Source: Eubacteriales Family XIII. Incertae Sedis bacterium (GTDB taxonomy: Bacteria > Bacillota > Clostridia > Peptostreptococcales > Anaerovoracaceae). Taken from it: a stretch of 59,554 nucleotides of DNA. The notes below the pieces were generated by a model. It had not been told where the DNA came from. It made no database searches and worked only from the letters and a program-made list of their open reading frames with translations. Every line of letters begins with the position of its first letter. The first letter of the stretch is position 1. The stretch is taken from positions 1-59,554 of the forward strand of contig JAIRPQ010000004.1 in the NCBI GenBank assembly GCA_031256875.1, given 5' to 3'. This document shows, one piece after another, positions 48,687-58,354 of the stretch. The translations under genes and the position numbers were made by a program.

Positions 48687-51600
48687 TCAGAACGTCGGGT
48701 CGTAGTTGCAGATGCCTTTGTACCGGCAGTAGTCGCAGGCTTTTTGGTTTCGGTTCGCGGGCGTCTTTAGCTTTGTGGCTGTCTTTGGGGCGGCTTCGAC
48801 GTGTCCCGCCGAGAGGTTTTCTGTCAGGTTCTTCAGCATATCCCCGACCGTTTCGCGCAGCGCGTCCCATTCGGCTTTATCCATCCTGCCTTTGGTGCTT
48901 CGGCCTTTCGGATCTATGCCCATCGCGGTCAGCGCGAACTCGTCGTTCACTGACGCTCCGGCCAGCTTCATATTTTTAGCTATCTCCGCCGCGATGTCTG
49001 TTTCGCCGCTGTCCTCGATGCGCGGCTCTTTTATCCTGAAATAAAAAACTCCGGCGGGTATATAGTTTTCAGAAACCGCCTGCAAATATATCATCAGCTG
49101 GAGCTGATAGCCCGCCGCGGCATCGGCCTCGCTAAATTCCTGTGCGCCCGATTTGTAGTCCACGATGCGCGCATAGCCGCCGTCCATTACATCCACCCTG
49201 TCGATGCGCCCCTCTATGCGGATGCCGCCGGACGTGTAGATGGCGGGAAATTCGCCGTGATTCCCGAACCCCGACTCGAAATGTATGCTGTCCAGGCGCC
49301 CATCGCGAATCTGGCGAGCCAGCGCGCGCGCGGCGGCGGAAACCGTACGCTCCACGCGCCCGTGCCGATAGTCGCCCATCGCCGCTTCCGCTTCGCTGTC
49401 GTACTCCGCACCCATCAGGTTCGCGTATTCGTCCCTCGCAAGCCGCGATATGATATTGTCTATCTCCGCGTCCGTCGCCGTCTGCCATTTCGATTTTTCG
49501 TCACGCGCGGGCAGCCCGTCCGAGGACAGCTCCATGCCGAAGCGCATGAGCACATTGTGGTAGATGTCGCCGAAGCTTCGGCTGTCCGCGCCGTGGACGC
49601 GCCGCTCTTTCAGTCCGATGCCGTACGACATGAACCAGGAGAACGGGCAGCGGCTGTATTTTTCGAGCGCGGACGGCGATGTCACCTTGCTGAAAAGGGC
49701 GTCCACGAATTTGGAATCTACGCGCTCGCGCCTGCCCCTGAACGCCAGCCCCGCACCGACGCGGGCAAGCTCGCGCGGCATGTTGGCGGAGTACCATGCC
49801 ATCACGTCCTTCCAGACGTCCGGCATCAGCTCGCCGTGTATATGTGAGCGCAGCTGCTCGCTGAGGTGGTCAAGCGTCTGCTCCGGATGCTGGACGGTAG
49901 GCGGCACAGGGATATTCTCGGGTCTGTCCTGCCCGTCCTGCCCGTCCCGTGCGTCGTGTTCGTTCGCGCTTTCGTCTGCGCTTCTTTCAGAGGTTTCTTC
50001 CGAGTTCCCTTCCATATGGATGTCCCTGCGAACGGGCAGCAGCGGAAACAGCCGCCGCAGTCGCTCGAACACGGGCGATGGGCTGATGGTTTTCCCCGCG
50101 CTGTCCGACGCGGCGTAGCTGACGCGCAGGAGTGCGCTCGGCTTGGACAGGTTCCTGTATATAGCAAGCTCTTCCTCCATATGCGTCGTGTCCTCTGTCC
50201 GCGCTACATTGTGCCCCGCGTTCGACAGGCGGTATATCTCGTCCTCGCTCAGTATAGAGCCATCACGCGCGGCAGCGGGCAGCACGCCGTCGTTCGCGCC
50301 GAGGACGAACACCGCTTTCGCGCCGCCGCTGCGCGTGCGCTGCATCGTGCCTAGCACGATTTGATCCATGACCGTCGGCAGCACGCCGATGCGTATGGAG
50401 TCAAGCCCCGCGGCTAGTACGGTCGCGTACTCGTCCAGTGACATAGGCAAGCCGCCCAGCACCGTCGCCATCTGCTCCAAAATCTCGGCGGCCATATCCC
50501 AGATGCCGGACATCTCCGCGGCGTATTCGAACATGTCCGCGGCTTCGAGCCGAGCGATATATTCCTCGATCCTTTCGGGTAATTTTGCTTGTTCTGTCAA
50601 AAACAAGAGAAGCGCGTCGGTTCTTTCCCTCGCGGTGCCGCCGCCCTTGAAGCCTTCCTCGAACGCGGTCAGCAGGGCCGAGACTTTCGCGCGCGCACTG
50701 TTGAGCGCGTCCATCTCCTCCTGTTCGTACTCGCCGCGCACGCGCCCGTCCTCGCCTTCGGTTTTCAGTCCGAGCGTGAAATCCCTGTCCCAGCGCCTGC
50801 CCCTGACATTGTACGCGACAGTATAGTTTTCGAGGTCGCACACCTCCGCCGGATCTATGCCGGCAAGACCCGTTTTCAGCAGCGTGAAAACCTCCTCGTA
50901 GCGCCTGCCCGACGCGGCGATGCGGGGGAGCGCGAGTATGAACTCCACCACGGGGTTGTGGTCCACGCCGCGCCGCTGGTCCATGAATACGGGCAGCCCG
51001 TATCTGCGGAAAACCCTCTTTATGACGGCGCCGCGCTCCGCCATGTCGTTGCAGAGCACGAGTATGTCGCGGTATCTTATCTTCATGCGCCCGCCGTCCA
51101 GCAGGGCGATGCCCTCGCGCACGAGCGAGCATATCTCGGAAGCCGCTGTCTCGGCTTCCGCGTAGTAGTTGGCGGCGGCGGTCAATCTCAGTGCGCCCGT
51201 GGGCTCTCCGTCATAGGGCGTGTGCGGGCGCGTGAATAGGGCGCGTTCGATATGCGCGATTTCCGCCGGCGTCTGAACTCGGTACCCCGCCGCTTCCGTC
51301 TCGGGTATGGCGAGCAGCGCTGTGCGCACACCCGTATCGTCCGCCCTGCGCGACAGCTCGCGCGCGATATCTGACGTGAGCGCGAACAGCGGGTCATGCG
51401 ACTTTCCGGCCGCGTCGCCTGTCAGGAAAATATTCACCGCGCGCGCGTGGCGCGACAGCTCTGTTATCGCGTCCATCACCGCGGGCGAAAAATAGTCGAA
51501 ACCGTGAAACCAAAACTCCGAATCAGGGATGAACGAAGCGCTCCCCATCCGCGAGGTATAGAGCTTCATGTGATCCGTGACATCCAGATACCTGCCGCAT

Positions 51601-52211
51601 ATGGCATCCTCGTAGCCGCCGTAGATGAGCGCCGCGTCCTGAAGTTTGCGTTTCAGTATGGATTCGGATTTCATCTCCGCGATGATGTCGCCCAGTCCGT
51701 CCGGCGTTACGTTATGGCTTTTCATCTCGGCGATCATGTCGTTCAGCTGTTCGATGAAGCCGGACGAAGCGCCGAGGTTCTTGAACGCCAGCATGTCGTT
51801 GCGATGATGGTACAGCAGCCGCGAGAGCAGCATGTATTTGCCATATTTGCTGATGAAAGCGGGTGCGGCCGCTCTTGGTGCCGTCGCGCTGCCTGCCGCC
51901 GAATCGCCATCGTCGCCCGCCGCACCGCCGCCCTCCGTCGCGCCGTCAGCATCGCCCGACGCCGCGCCGCCCGCGATCTCCCCGTAGCCCGTTTCGCCTA
52001 TTATGCGGCGGCCGAGCGAGGTCATGCTCAGCACGTCGAAGTCGATGAAGCCGGACACGCCCATATAGTCGAAGGCGTCGGACTCCGCGCGAAGCGTGGA
52101 CTGCTCCGGCACAATCAGAAAAACGCGCCGCTCCCCCATGGCGGCAGCGATTCTTTCATACATGAATTTCTTTGAGTCTATGCTCTCACGCGCAGTGTAT
52201 ATGTTCAGCAT
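48687..52211 (-). CDS. addB: AddB-like helicase-nuclease subunit (double-strand break repair)
   Basis: 1174 residues, the size of AddB/RexB, the second subunit of the AddAB end-resecting helicase-nuclease. The C-terminal PD-(D/E)XK nuclease is intact (RIEGRIDRVDVMDGG then RIVDYKSGAQEF). It is enclosed by the four Fe-S cysteines: one in KYSRCPFSWFM and three in ACDYCRYKGICNYD. The N-terminal part has AddB-like segments (FLIVPEQSTL, VLSMTSLGRRI) but no proper Walker A. The expected GRxGSGKT position reads TARESIDSKK. Two low-complexity inserts (Gly/Ala-rich near residue 90, Asp/Gln-rich near residue 750) are unusual. addA is not downstream, where a convergent ligase gene lies instead. Confidence 0.82.
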   Translation of the reverse strand: MLNIYTARESIDSKKFMYERIAAAMGERRVFLIVPEQSTLRAESDAFDYMGVSGFIDFDVLSMTSLGRRIIGETGYGEIAGGAASGDADGATEGGGAAGDDGDSAAGSATAPRAAAPAFISKYGKYMLLSRLLYHHRNDMLAFKNLGASSGFIEQLNDMIAEMKSHNVTPDGLGDIIAEMKSESILKRKLQDAALIYGGYEDAICGRYLDVTDHMKLYTSRMGSASFIPDSEFWFHGFDYFSPAVMDAITELSRHARAVNIFLTGDAAGKSHDPLFALTSDIARELSRRADDTGVRTALLAIPETEAAGYRVQTPAEIAHIERALFTRPHTPYDGEPTGALRLTAAANYYAEAETAASEICSLVREGIALLDGGRMKIRYRDILVLCNDMAERGAVIKRVFRRYGLPVFMDQRRGVDHNPVVEFILALPRIAASGRRYEEVFTLLKTGLAGIDPAEVCDLENYTVAYNVRGRRWDRDFTLGLKTEGEDGRVRGEYEQEEMDALNSARAKVSALLTAFEEGFKGGGTARERTDALLLFLTEQAKLPERIEEYIARLEAADMFEYAAEMSGIWDMAAEILEQMATVLGGLPMSLDEYATVLAAGLDSIRIGVLPTVMDQIVLGTMQRTRSGGAKAVFVLGANDGVLPAAARDGSILSEDEIYRLSNAGHNVARTEDTTHMEEELAIYRNLSKPSALLRVSYAASDSAGKTISPSPVFERLRRLFPLLPVRRDIHMEGNSEETSERSADESANEHDARDGQDGQDRPENIPVPPTVQHPEQTLDHLSEQLRSHIHGELMPDVWKDVMAWYSANMPRELARVGAGLAFRGRRERVDSKFVDALFSKVTSPSALEKYSRCPFSWFMSYGIGLKERRVHGADSRSFGDIYHNVLMRFGMELSSDGLPARDEKSKWQTATDAEIDNIISRLARDEYANLMGAEYDSEAEAAMGDYRHGRVERTVSAAARALARQIRDGRLDSIHFESGFGNHGEFPAIYTSGGIRIEGRIDRVDVMDGGYARIVDYKSGAQEFSEADAAAGYQLQLMIYLQAVSENYIPAGVFYFRIKEPRIEDSGETDIAAEIAKNMKLAGASVNDEFALTAMGIDPKGRSTKGRMDKAEWDALRETVGDMLKNLTENLSAGHVEAAPKTATKLKTPANRNQKACDYCRYKGICNYDPTF

Positions 52212-52255
52212 ATCACTATACTATCACAACCCGCGCCGTTATTCCCCAGGTTTTT

Positions 52256-52975
52256 CTACCGGCCGCCCGATTTGACGATAAATATCGATGTGCGGCGCTC
52301 CTTCGGCAGGCAGAGGGCATATGGCGGGTCGGCGGGAATCAGCTCGGCCATTCTGCGTTCTGCGGCGGCGATGCGTTCTTCGGCGTTTGGGTTCAATGAG
52401 TACATTTCAAAAAACGCCTTCGCGTCATCTTCGGAAATGAACGGCTGGCTGAAATCGAGCGCCTCCGCCTGTTCCTCGAAGGTGAAACCCTCGCGGCCCA
52501 GAAACTCCCTGACCTCCGACGCGAACACCCTCTTTATCTCCGCGCCGAGCGTGCTGCGGCTTCTGTCGGTGTTGTCCGCGTGCGTCATTATCACCGCTCC
52601 GCGCCGCGCGCCGCCGATGAGCCGCTTCATGCTTTCGTCGGGATTGCCGAAGAAGCACATCAGCAGCATATCGTAATCCTCGCCCACGCATTCATCCGCT
52701 TCGCACAGCTTCGCCCTGATATTGCCGATGCCGCGGCGCGCTGATTCTTCGCGCAGATAGGACAGCGCCTTTTCGTTGCGATCGGCTGCCGTCACGGAGC
52801 GCACGGACGGCGCCAGCTCCATGTCAATCAGCCCCGTGCCGCAGCCCACGTCCAGCAAGGTGTCCGATGGCTCCAGAGCGGGTGAAACCAGCTTGGCCAG
52901 CTCGCGGAAATATCCCGTGTATTCGGCGGCCCTGCTGTAATAGTCTATCGTCTTGTCGTTCCATTCAAAAAGCAT
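52256..52975 (-). CDS. Class I SAM-dependent methyltransferase
   Basis: A 239-residue cytoplasmic protein with motif I LLDVGCGTGLIDMEL, an acidic post-I loop (VTAADRNEKAL) and a motif II-like segment (YDMLLMCFFGN). The C-terminal half (AEALDFSQPFISEDDAKAFF) is probably the substrate cap. The methyl acceptor is not predictable. The start at ATG 52975 lies eleven bases after GGAGG. A TTG six codons upstream would overlap that site. It lies between tgt and addB on the same strand, probably co-transcribed. Confidence 0.78.
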   Translation of the reverse strand: MLFEWNDKTIDYYSRAAEYTGYFRELAKLVSPALEPSDTLLDVGCGTGLIDMELAPSVRSVTAADRNEKALSYLREESARRGIGNIRAKLCEADECVGEDYDMLLMCFFGNPDESMKRLIGGARRGAVIMTHADNTDRSRSTLGAEIKRVFASEVREFLGREGFTFEEQAEALDFSQPFISEDDAKAFFEMYSLNPNAEERIAAAERRMAELIPADPPYALCLPKERRTSIFIVKSGGR

Positions 52976-53026
52976 TGCGTCATATACCTCCAAGACAATT
53001 ATTCAACCATGAAAGGGGGGGCTTTG

Positions 53027-54205
<1,179 letters not shown>

Positions 54206-54297
54206 CTATGGTATCATATTCTTTGCGTGTTTTGAAGCATTGTAACAATAAAACGGCAAAAACGCCGAATGTAAATAGACGACAAAGGAGGTGCCAT

Positions 54298-54489
54298 ATG
54301 TCAAGGAAATGCGCTATTTGCGGTAAGGGGCAAGCGTCAGGCAACAACGTATCCCACTCGAACCGCCACACGAGAAGAAAGTGGAACGTGAATATCCAGA
54401 CCGTCAAAGTCAACGAGGACGGCACGCCTAGGCGTATCAAGGTATGCACGAGCTGCATCCGTTCGGGCAAAGTAACGCGCGCCCAGTAG
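54298..54489 (+). CDS. rpmB: 50S ribosomal protein bL28
   Basis: A 63-residue bL28 of the zinc-binding (C+) type: [19 protein letters not shown] then RTRR-like [15 protein letters not shown] and [11 protein letters not shown]. The two Cys pairs form a zinc ribbon. The AAAGGAGGT site fixes ATG 54298 and excludes a 30-codon upstream extension. The position ahead of an Asp23 gene and recG is the usual firmicute arrangement. Confidence 0.97.
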   Translation: MSRKCAICGKGQASGNNVSHSNRHTRRKWNVNIQTVKVNEDGTPRRIKVCTSCIRSGKVTRAQ

Positions 54490-54510
54490 CGACTCTACTA
54501 CGGATTGAGG

Positions 54511-54550
54511 TCGCCGGCCTGTTCACGCGAATCGGTCGGCGATTTTTTTT
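54511..54550 (+). terminator. Terminator of rpmB
   Basis: TCGCCGGCC (54511-54519) pairs with GGTCGGCGA (54534-54542), all nine positions pairing with one G-U, followed by eight T. A second hairpin without T-run, CGGCTTCC-N9-GGAAGCCG, follows at 54555-54579. Confidence 0.9.
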
Positions 54551-54616
54551 GCACCGGCTTCCTTCTTATTCGGAAGCCGCGACGAATTATCGCTTCCCTT
54601 ATGATAGAATAATCCT

Positions 54617-55021
54617 ATGCTTTACAAAGAAAAAACCGACAGGGGCAAGATAAAATTTGGCGGCAATATCGTCGGCTGCATCGCGCGGCGCGTGATAGCG
54701 GATACGGACGGGCGGGCGCTCGCTGCGGATTCGCGTGGGCGAATCGTCAAGGATCGCCACGGCGCGGGCGACGAGCAGGTCGTGGACGCGCATATCGAGG
54801 GCGGGGCGCTGCATGTGAAGATGTATATCGTCGTGCGTTTCGGTTCGAGCATCAGCAAGGTGACGGGCGACATCGACCGCGCTTTTCGCGAGGCCGTACC
54901 TGCCATCACCGGTCTCGACGTAGGAGAGCTGAGCATTTTCGTAAAGGGACTTATTTCAAAAAATGTCACAAAACGCAATATCGAGGTAACGACATATGCA
55001 GGAGACACGCCCGCAGATTAG
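54617..55021 (+). CDS. Asp23/Gls24 family envelope stress protein
   Basis: A 134-residue Asp23-family protein (YloU type). The family core is IEGGALHVKMYIVVRFGSSI, followed by VTGDIDRAFREAV and TGLDVGELSIFVKGL. The N-terminal part (GGNIVGCIARRVIADTDG) is also family-like. Asp23 proteins are membrane-associated through partners and linked to cell-wall stress. No Shine-Dalgarno precedes the ATG. A -10-like TAGAAT ends six bases before it, so the mRNA could be leaderless. The 3' end overlaps recG by 26 bases. The DhaK-type fatty acid kinase gene (yloV/fakA) that normally follows is absent. Confidence 0.82.
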   Translation: MLYKEKTDRGKIKFGGNIVGCIARRVIADTDGRALAADSRGRIVKDRHGAGDEQVVDAHIEGGALHVKMYIVVRFGSSISKVTGDIDRAFREAVPAITGLDVGELSIFVKGLISKNVTKRNIEVTTYAGDTPAD

Positions 55022-57248
55022 GGAAGCGCTGATTGGCCCACAGGCCAGCGTCCGGCTCGTCGGCGGCGTGGGGCCGAAGAAAGCGGCTGTCCTCGAAGCT
55101 CTCGGCGTGCGCACGGTCATGGATCTGCTCTACAATTTTCCGAGGACATATGAGGATCGCCGAAACAGGGTTTCGGTCGGTGAGCTGAAGGACGGGGTGG
55201 CGGCGGTTTTCGCGGCGGCCGTGCTGTCGGTTTCGGGGAAGCCCGCATACTATGCCAAGGGCAAAAAGACGCCGCTCACCGTGCTGGTCGGGGACGATAC
55301 GGGCGCGGTCGAGATAGTATTCTTCAATTCCAGGTATATGGATAAAATATTTGTGGCGGGCAAGCGGTTCCTGTTCTTCGGAACGCCGCAGCGCAACAAG
55401 GGCCGGCTGCAGCTGGTACACCCCGACTTCGAGAACGCCGCCGCGGACGGCGAATATTCGGGGCACGGCATCATGCCGATCTACGCGCTGAAAAGCGGGC
55501 TCTCGCAGAGGGACATGCAGAAATGGCACGAGGAAGCGCTGACAGCCGCGGCGCAGGTGGACGAATACCTGCCGGAGCGCGTAGTCGCGGGCGAAAAGCT
55601 CCGCGGCATATCGCAAGCACTGGCCGACATACATTTTCCGGAGGACAAGGAAGCGCTTCGCCAGGCGAAATACAGGTTCGTGTTCGAAGAATTGCTGCTG
55701 CTGCAGGCGGGGCTGATGCGGCTGAAGCTCGGGCGGGAATCCGGCCAGCGCGGAACGGCGAAGGCCGTAGACGTGACGGCCGAGGGCTTCGAGAAGATGT
55801 TGCCGTTCTCGTTCACGGGGGCGCAGCGCAGGGTCGTGGGCGAAGTGTTCGCGGACATGCGGTCGGAGCGCGCGATGAACAGGCTCGTACAGGGCGATGT
55901 CGGTTCGGGCAAGACGGCGGTAGCGGCGGCGGCGATATACAAGGCCGTCAAGAGCGGCTATCAGGCGGTGCTTATGGCGCCGACGGAGATACTTGCGAAG
56001 CAGCACTACGGGGATCTCTCGGCGCTGTTCGCGGGCAAGCTCGAAACGGCGCTCGTAACGTCGGGCATGACCGCCGCGTCGCGGGAAGATGTCCTGGGGC
56101 GGCTGGCGTCGGGCGGGATAGACCTCGCGGTCGGTACGCACGCGCTCATACAGCCCGATGTGGCATTCGGAAATCTGGGGCTCGTGGTCACGGACGAGCA
56201 GCACCGCTTCGGCGTGGGGCAGCGCGTCACGCTGGCACGGAAGGGAACGGCGCCGGCGGCGGGCAGGCAAGCGCTTGGCACGAATCCGGCACCTGGCACA
56301 CAAACGGCATCTGGCACGAATCCGGCAGATGGCGCGAATCCGGCACTTGGCACACAAACGGCAGATGCGCAGGCTGCGGGCGCATCGTACCGCGAAGCCG
56401 TACCCGATATACTCGTCATGACGGCCACGCCCATTCCGCGCTCGCTCGCGTTCGTGCTTTACGGCGACCTCGACATGTCCGTGATAGACGAGATGCCACC
56501 TGGCAGGCGCAAGATAGCCACGAGGTCAGTCACGCAGGGCGGGCGCGGCGAGGTCTACGATTTTGCCGCCAAGGAGATAGAGAAAGGCGGGCAGGCATAT
56601 GTGGTCGCGCCGCTCATAGAGGACGGCGAGGACGGCAGCGTCACGGCGGGCCTGCGCTCGGCGGAAAGCCTTTTGGAAGAACTGACCGCGAGGTTCCCCG
56701 CGCACCGTGTCGCGCTGCTGCACGGGCAGATGAAGCAGAAGGAAAAGGATGCCGTGATGTCGGAGTTTTCGGCGGGCGGGATAGACGTGCTCGTCTCGAC
56801 CGTCGTGATAGAGGTCGGCGTGAATGTGCCGAACGCCACGCTCATGGTCGTGGAGAACGCGGAGCGGTTCGGGCTCGCGCAGCTGCACCAGCTGCGCGGC
56901 AGGGTAGGGCGCGGCAGGGCGCAGTCGTACTGTGTGTTGGTGCTGGGCTCGGGGTCGGAGGACGCGGTGGCGCGCGCCCGCGCTATGACCGAGACGGACG
57001 ACGGCTTCAAGATAGCCGAGATGGATCTCTCCATGCGCGGGCCTGGCGAGATGTTCGGCGTCAGGCAGCACGGCATACCCACGCTACGCATAGCGGATTT
57101 GGCCCGCCACATACGCGTCGCCGAAAAATCGAAGCGCACGGCAAAGGAGCTGCTGGACAGCGACCCAATGCTCGCGAAGCCCGAGAACAGGGCCTTCGGC
57201 GACAAGGTGGAGTCGCTTTTCAAGGATGTTGCGGAGGTGGGGCTGTGA
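54996..57248 (+). CDS. recG: ATP-dependent DNA helicase RecG
   Basis: A 750-residue RecG that remodels stalled forks and Holliday junctions. The N-terminal wedge/OB domain (VRLVGGVGPKKAAVLEALGV, YNFPRTYEDRR) is followed by Walker A GDVGSGKTAVA, TEILAKQHY, DEQHRFGVGQR, MTATPIPRSLAF, STVVIEVGVNVPNATLMVVE, and the RecG/TRG hairpin LHQLRGRVGRGRAQSYCVLV. Between DEQHR and MTATPIPR it carries an unusual repetitive insert of about 30 residues (GTNPAPGTQTAS pattern). GAGGT eight bases ahead supports ATG 54996. The stop overlaps a short downstream reading frame (TGATG). Confidence 0.95.
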   Translation: MQETRPQIREALIGPQASVRLVGGVGPKKAAVLEALGVRTVMDLLYNFPRTYEDRRNRVSVGELKDGVAAVFAAAVLSVSGKPAYYAKGKKTPLTVLVGDDTGAVEIVFFNSRYMDKIFVAGKRFLFFGTPQRNKGRLQLVHPDFENAAADGEYSGHGIMPIYALKSGLSQRDMQKWHEEALTAAAQVDEYLPERVVAGEKLRGISQALADIHFPEDKEALRQAKYRFVFEELLLLQAGLMRLKLGRESGQRGTAKAVDVTAEGFEKMLPFSFTGAQRRVVGEVFADMRSERAMNRLVQGDVGSGKTAVAAAAIYKAVKSGYQAVLMAPTEILAKQHYGDLSALFAGKLETALVTSGMTAASREDVLGRLASGGIDLAVGTHALIQPDVAFGNLGLVVTDEQHRFGVGQRVTLARKGTAPAAGRQALGTNPAPGTQTASGTNPADGANPALGTQTADAQAAGASYREAVPDILVMTATPIPRSLAFVLYGDLDMSVIDEMPPGRRKIATRSVTQGGRGEVYDFAAKEIEKGGQAYVVAPLIEDGEDGSVTAGLRSAESLLEELTARFPAHRVALLHGQMKQKEKDAVMSEFSAGGIDVLVSTVVIEVGVNVPNATLMVVENAERFGLAQLHQLRGRVGRGRAQSYCVLVLGSGSEDAVARARAMTETDDGFKIAEMDLSMRGPGEMFGVRQHGIPTLRIADLARHIRVAEKSKRTAKELLDSDPMLAKPENRAFGDKVESLFKDVAEVGL
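56277..56366 (+). repeat. Five 18-bp tandem repeats inside recG
   Basis: Units start at 56277, 56295, 56313, 56331 and 56349 with the pattern GGCAC(G/A)(A/C)A(T/A)(C)CGGCA. They encode GTNPAP, GTQTAS, GTNPAD, GANPAL and GTQTAD. The reading frame is kept. Confidence 0.9.
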
Positions 57249-57323
57249 TGCGGGTTGCAGCGTGCGGATATGAGGTGGCAATATGATGCGGGTGGCGGCG
57301 TTTGGATATGAGGTGGCAATGAA
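57248..57323 (+). repeat. Two upstream 38-bp copies of the rsmD start region
   Basis: ATG-containing units begin at 57248 and 57286, and the true rsmD ATG is at 57324, so the spacing is exactly 38 bases twice. The first two units are nearly identical (ATGCGGGT, GGATATGAGGTGGCAAT) and also carry the ribosome binding sequence GAGGTGG. They encode the tiny peptides MRVAACGYEVAI (57248-57286) and MMRVAAFGYEVAMKCE (57283-57333), coupled to recG and overlapping rsmD. Confidence 0.8.
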
Positions 57324-57863
57324 ATGCGAGTGATAGCGGGAGAATATAAAGGAAGAAAGCTGGCTTGCCCGTCGGGCGACGAGGTGAGGCCGACATCGGA
57401 CAAGGTAAAGGAAGCGATTTTCAGCATGATAGCGGAGCCTGTGGTGGGCGCGTCCTGCCTTGACCTTTTTGCGGGGACGGGCGCACTCGGCATCGAGGCC
57501 CTGTCGCGTGGCGCGAGGGACTGCATGTTCTGCGAAATATCGCCCGCCGCGCACAGCGCCCTCACGGAAAATCTGAGGTTCGCGCGGGACGCCCGCAGCT
57601 ACAAGCTGGACTTCCGGGTTCTGCTGCGGCGGCTGCGTTCGGGCAGCGGCATTGACATTGCATTCGTGGACCCGCCGTACAAGGCGGGGTATTACGGGGA
57701 AGTGATGAAAATGTTCCTGGATTATGATATCATTAACAAAGGCGGCTTGGTCGTGCTGGAACGCCACGCGGGAGAGCAACAGGACTATGCAGGGTTCCTG
57801 CCGCTTCGCATCAGACGGTACGGCAAGACGCAGGTGGAAATTTACGAGAAAGCGACTTTATGA
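57324..57863 (+). CDS. rsmD: 16S rRNA (guanine966-N2)-methyltransferase RsmD
   Basis: A 179-residue RsmD: the start MRVIAGEYKGRKLACPSGDE, RPTSDKVKEAIFSMI, SAM-binding CLDLFAGTGALGIEALSRGA and catalytic FVDPPYKAG. It methylates 16S rRNA at G966 (E. coli numbering). GAGGTGG lies upstream of ATG 57324. The next gene coaD overlaps its stop (ATGA), the normal firmicute pairing. Confidence 0.95.
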   Translation: MRVIAGEYKGRKLACPSGDEVRPTSDKVKEAIFSMIAEPVVGASCLDLFAGTGALGIEALSRGARDCMFCEISPAAHSALTENLRFARDARSYKLDFRVLLRRLRSGSGIDIAFVDPPYKAGYYGEVMKMFLDYDIINKGGLVVLERHAGEQQDYAGFLPLRIRRYGKTQVEIYEKATL

Positions 57864-58354
57864 AACTAGGCAAAATGTTATACGCGGGTACGTTCGACCC
57901 GATAACGAGCGGGCATCTCGACATCATCAGGCGCGCAGCCGCGCTCGCGGACGAGCTGATAGTGGGAGTGCTCACAAATTCGTCCAAGCGGTGTTATTTC
58001 ACGCTCGACGAGCGGCTCGAAATGATCGGGATCGCGACGGAGGGCATAGGCGGCGTGGTCATTGACAGCTTCGGAGGCCTGCTTGCGGACTATGTGAAAG
58101 CGAACAGCGTCGGCGCTGTGGTGAGGGGGCTGCGCGCCACCATGGACTTCGAATACGAATTGCAGATGGCGCAGATGAACGCTAGGCTCACGGGCGGCGG
58201 CGCGGAAACGCTGTTCCTCATGACCAACCCAAGGTATTCGTTCGTCAGTTCGAGCCTTATCAAGGAAGTTTTTGTTCTCGGCGGCGATATCGACGGGCTT
58301 GTGCCAGCCGCGGTGTATGATTATATGTGTTCTCATAGGAAGGAGATAAAATGA
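57860..58354 (+). CDS. coaD: Phosphopantetheine adenylyltransferase
   Basis: A 164-residue CoaD, the penultimate step of CoA synthesis (4'-phosphopantetheine plus ATP to dephospho-CoA). It has the nucleotidyl transferase motif TSGHLDIIRRAA (variant of HxGH), AGTFDPI, VVRGLRATMDFEYELQMAQM and the C-terminal YSFVSSSLIKEV. Length is standard. Its start overlaps the rsmD stop and its end overlaps the next gene, forming a tight operon. Confidence 0.96.
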   Translation: MKLGKMLYAGTFDPITSGHLDIIRRAAALADELIVGVLTNSSKRCYFTLDERLEMIGIATEGIGGVVIDSFGGLLADYVKANSVGAVVRGLRATMDFEYELQMAQMNARLTGGGAETLFLMTNPRYSFVSSSLIKEVFVLGGDIDGLVPAAVYDYMCSHRKEIK

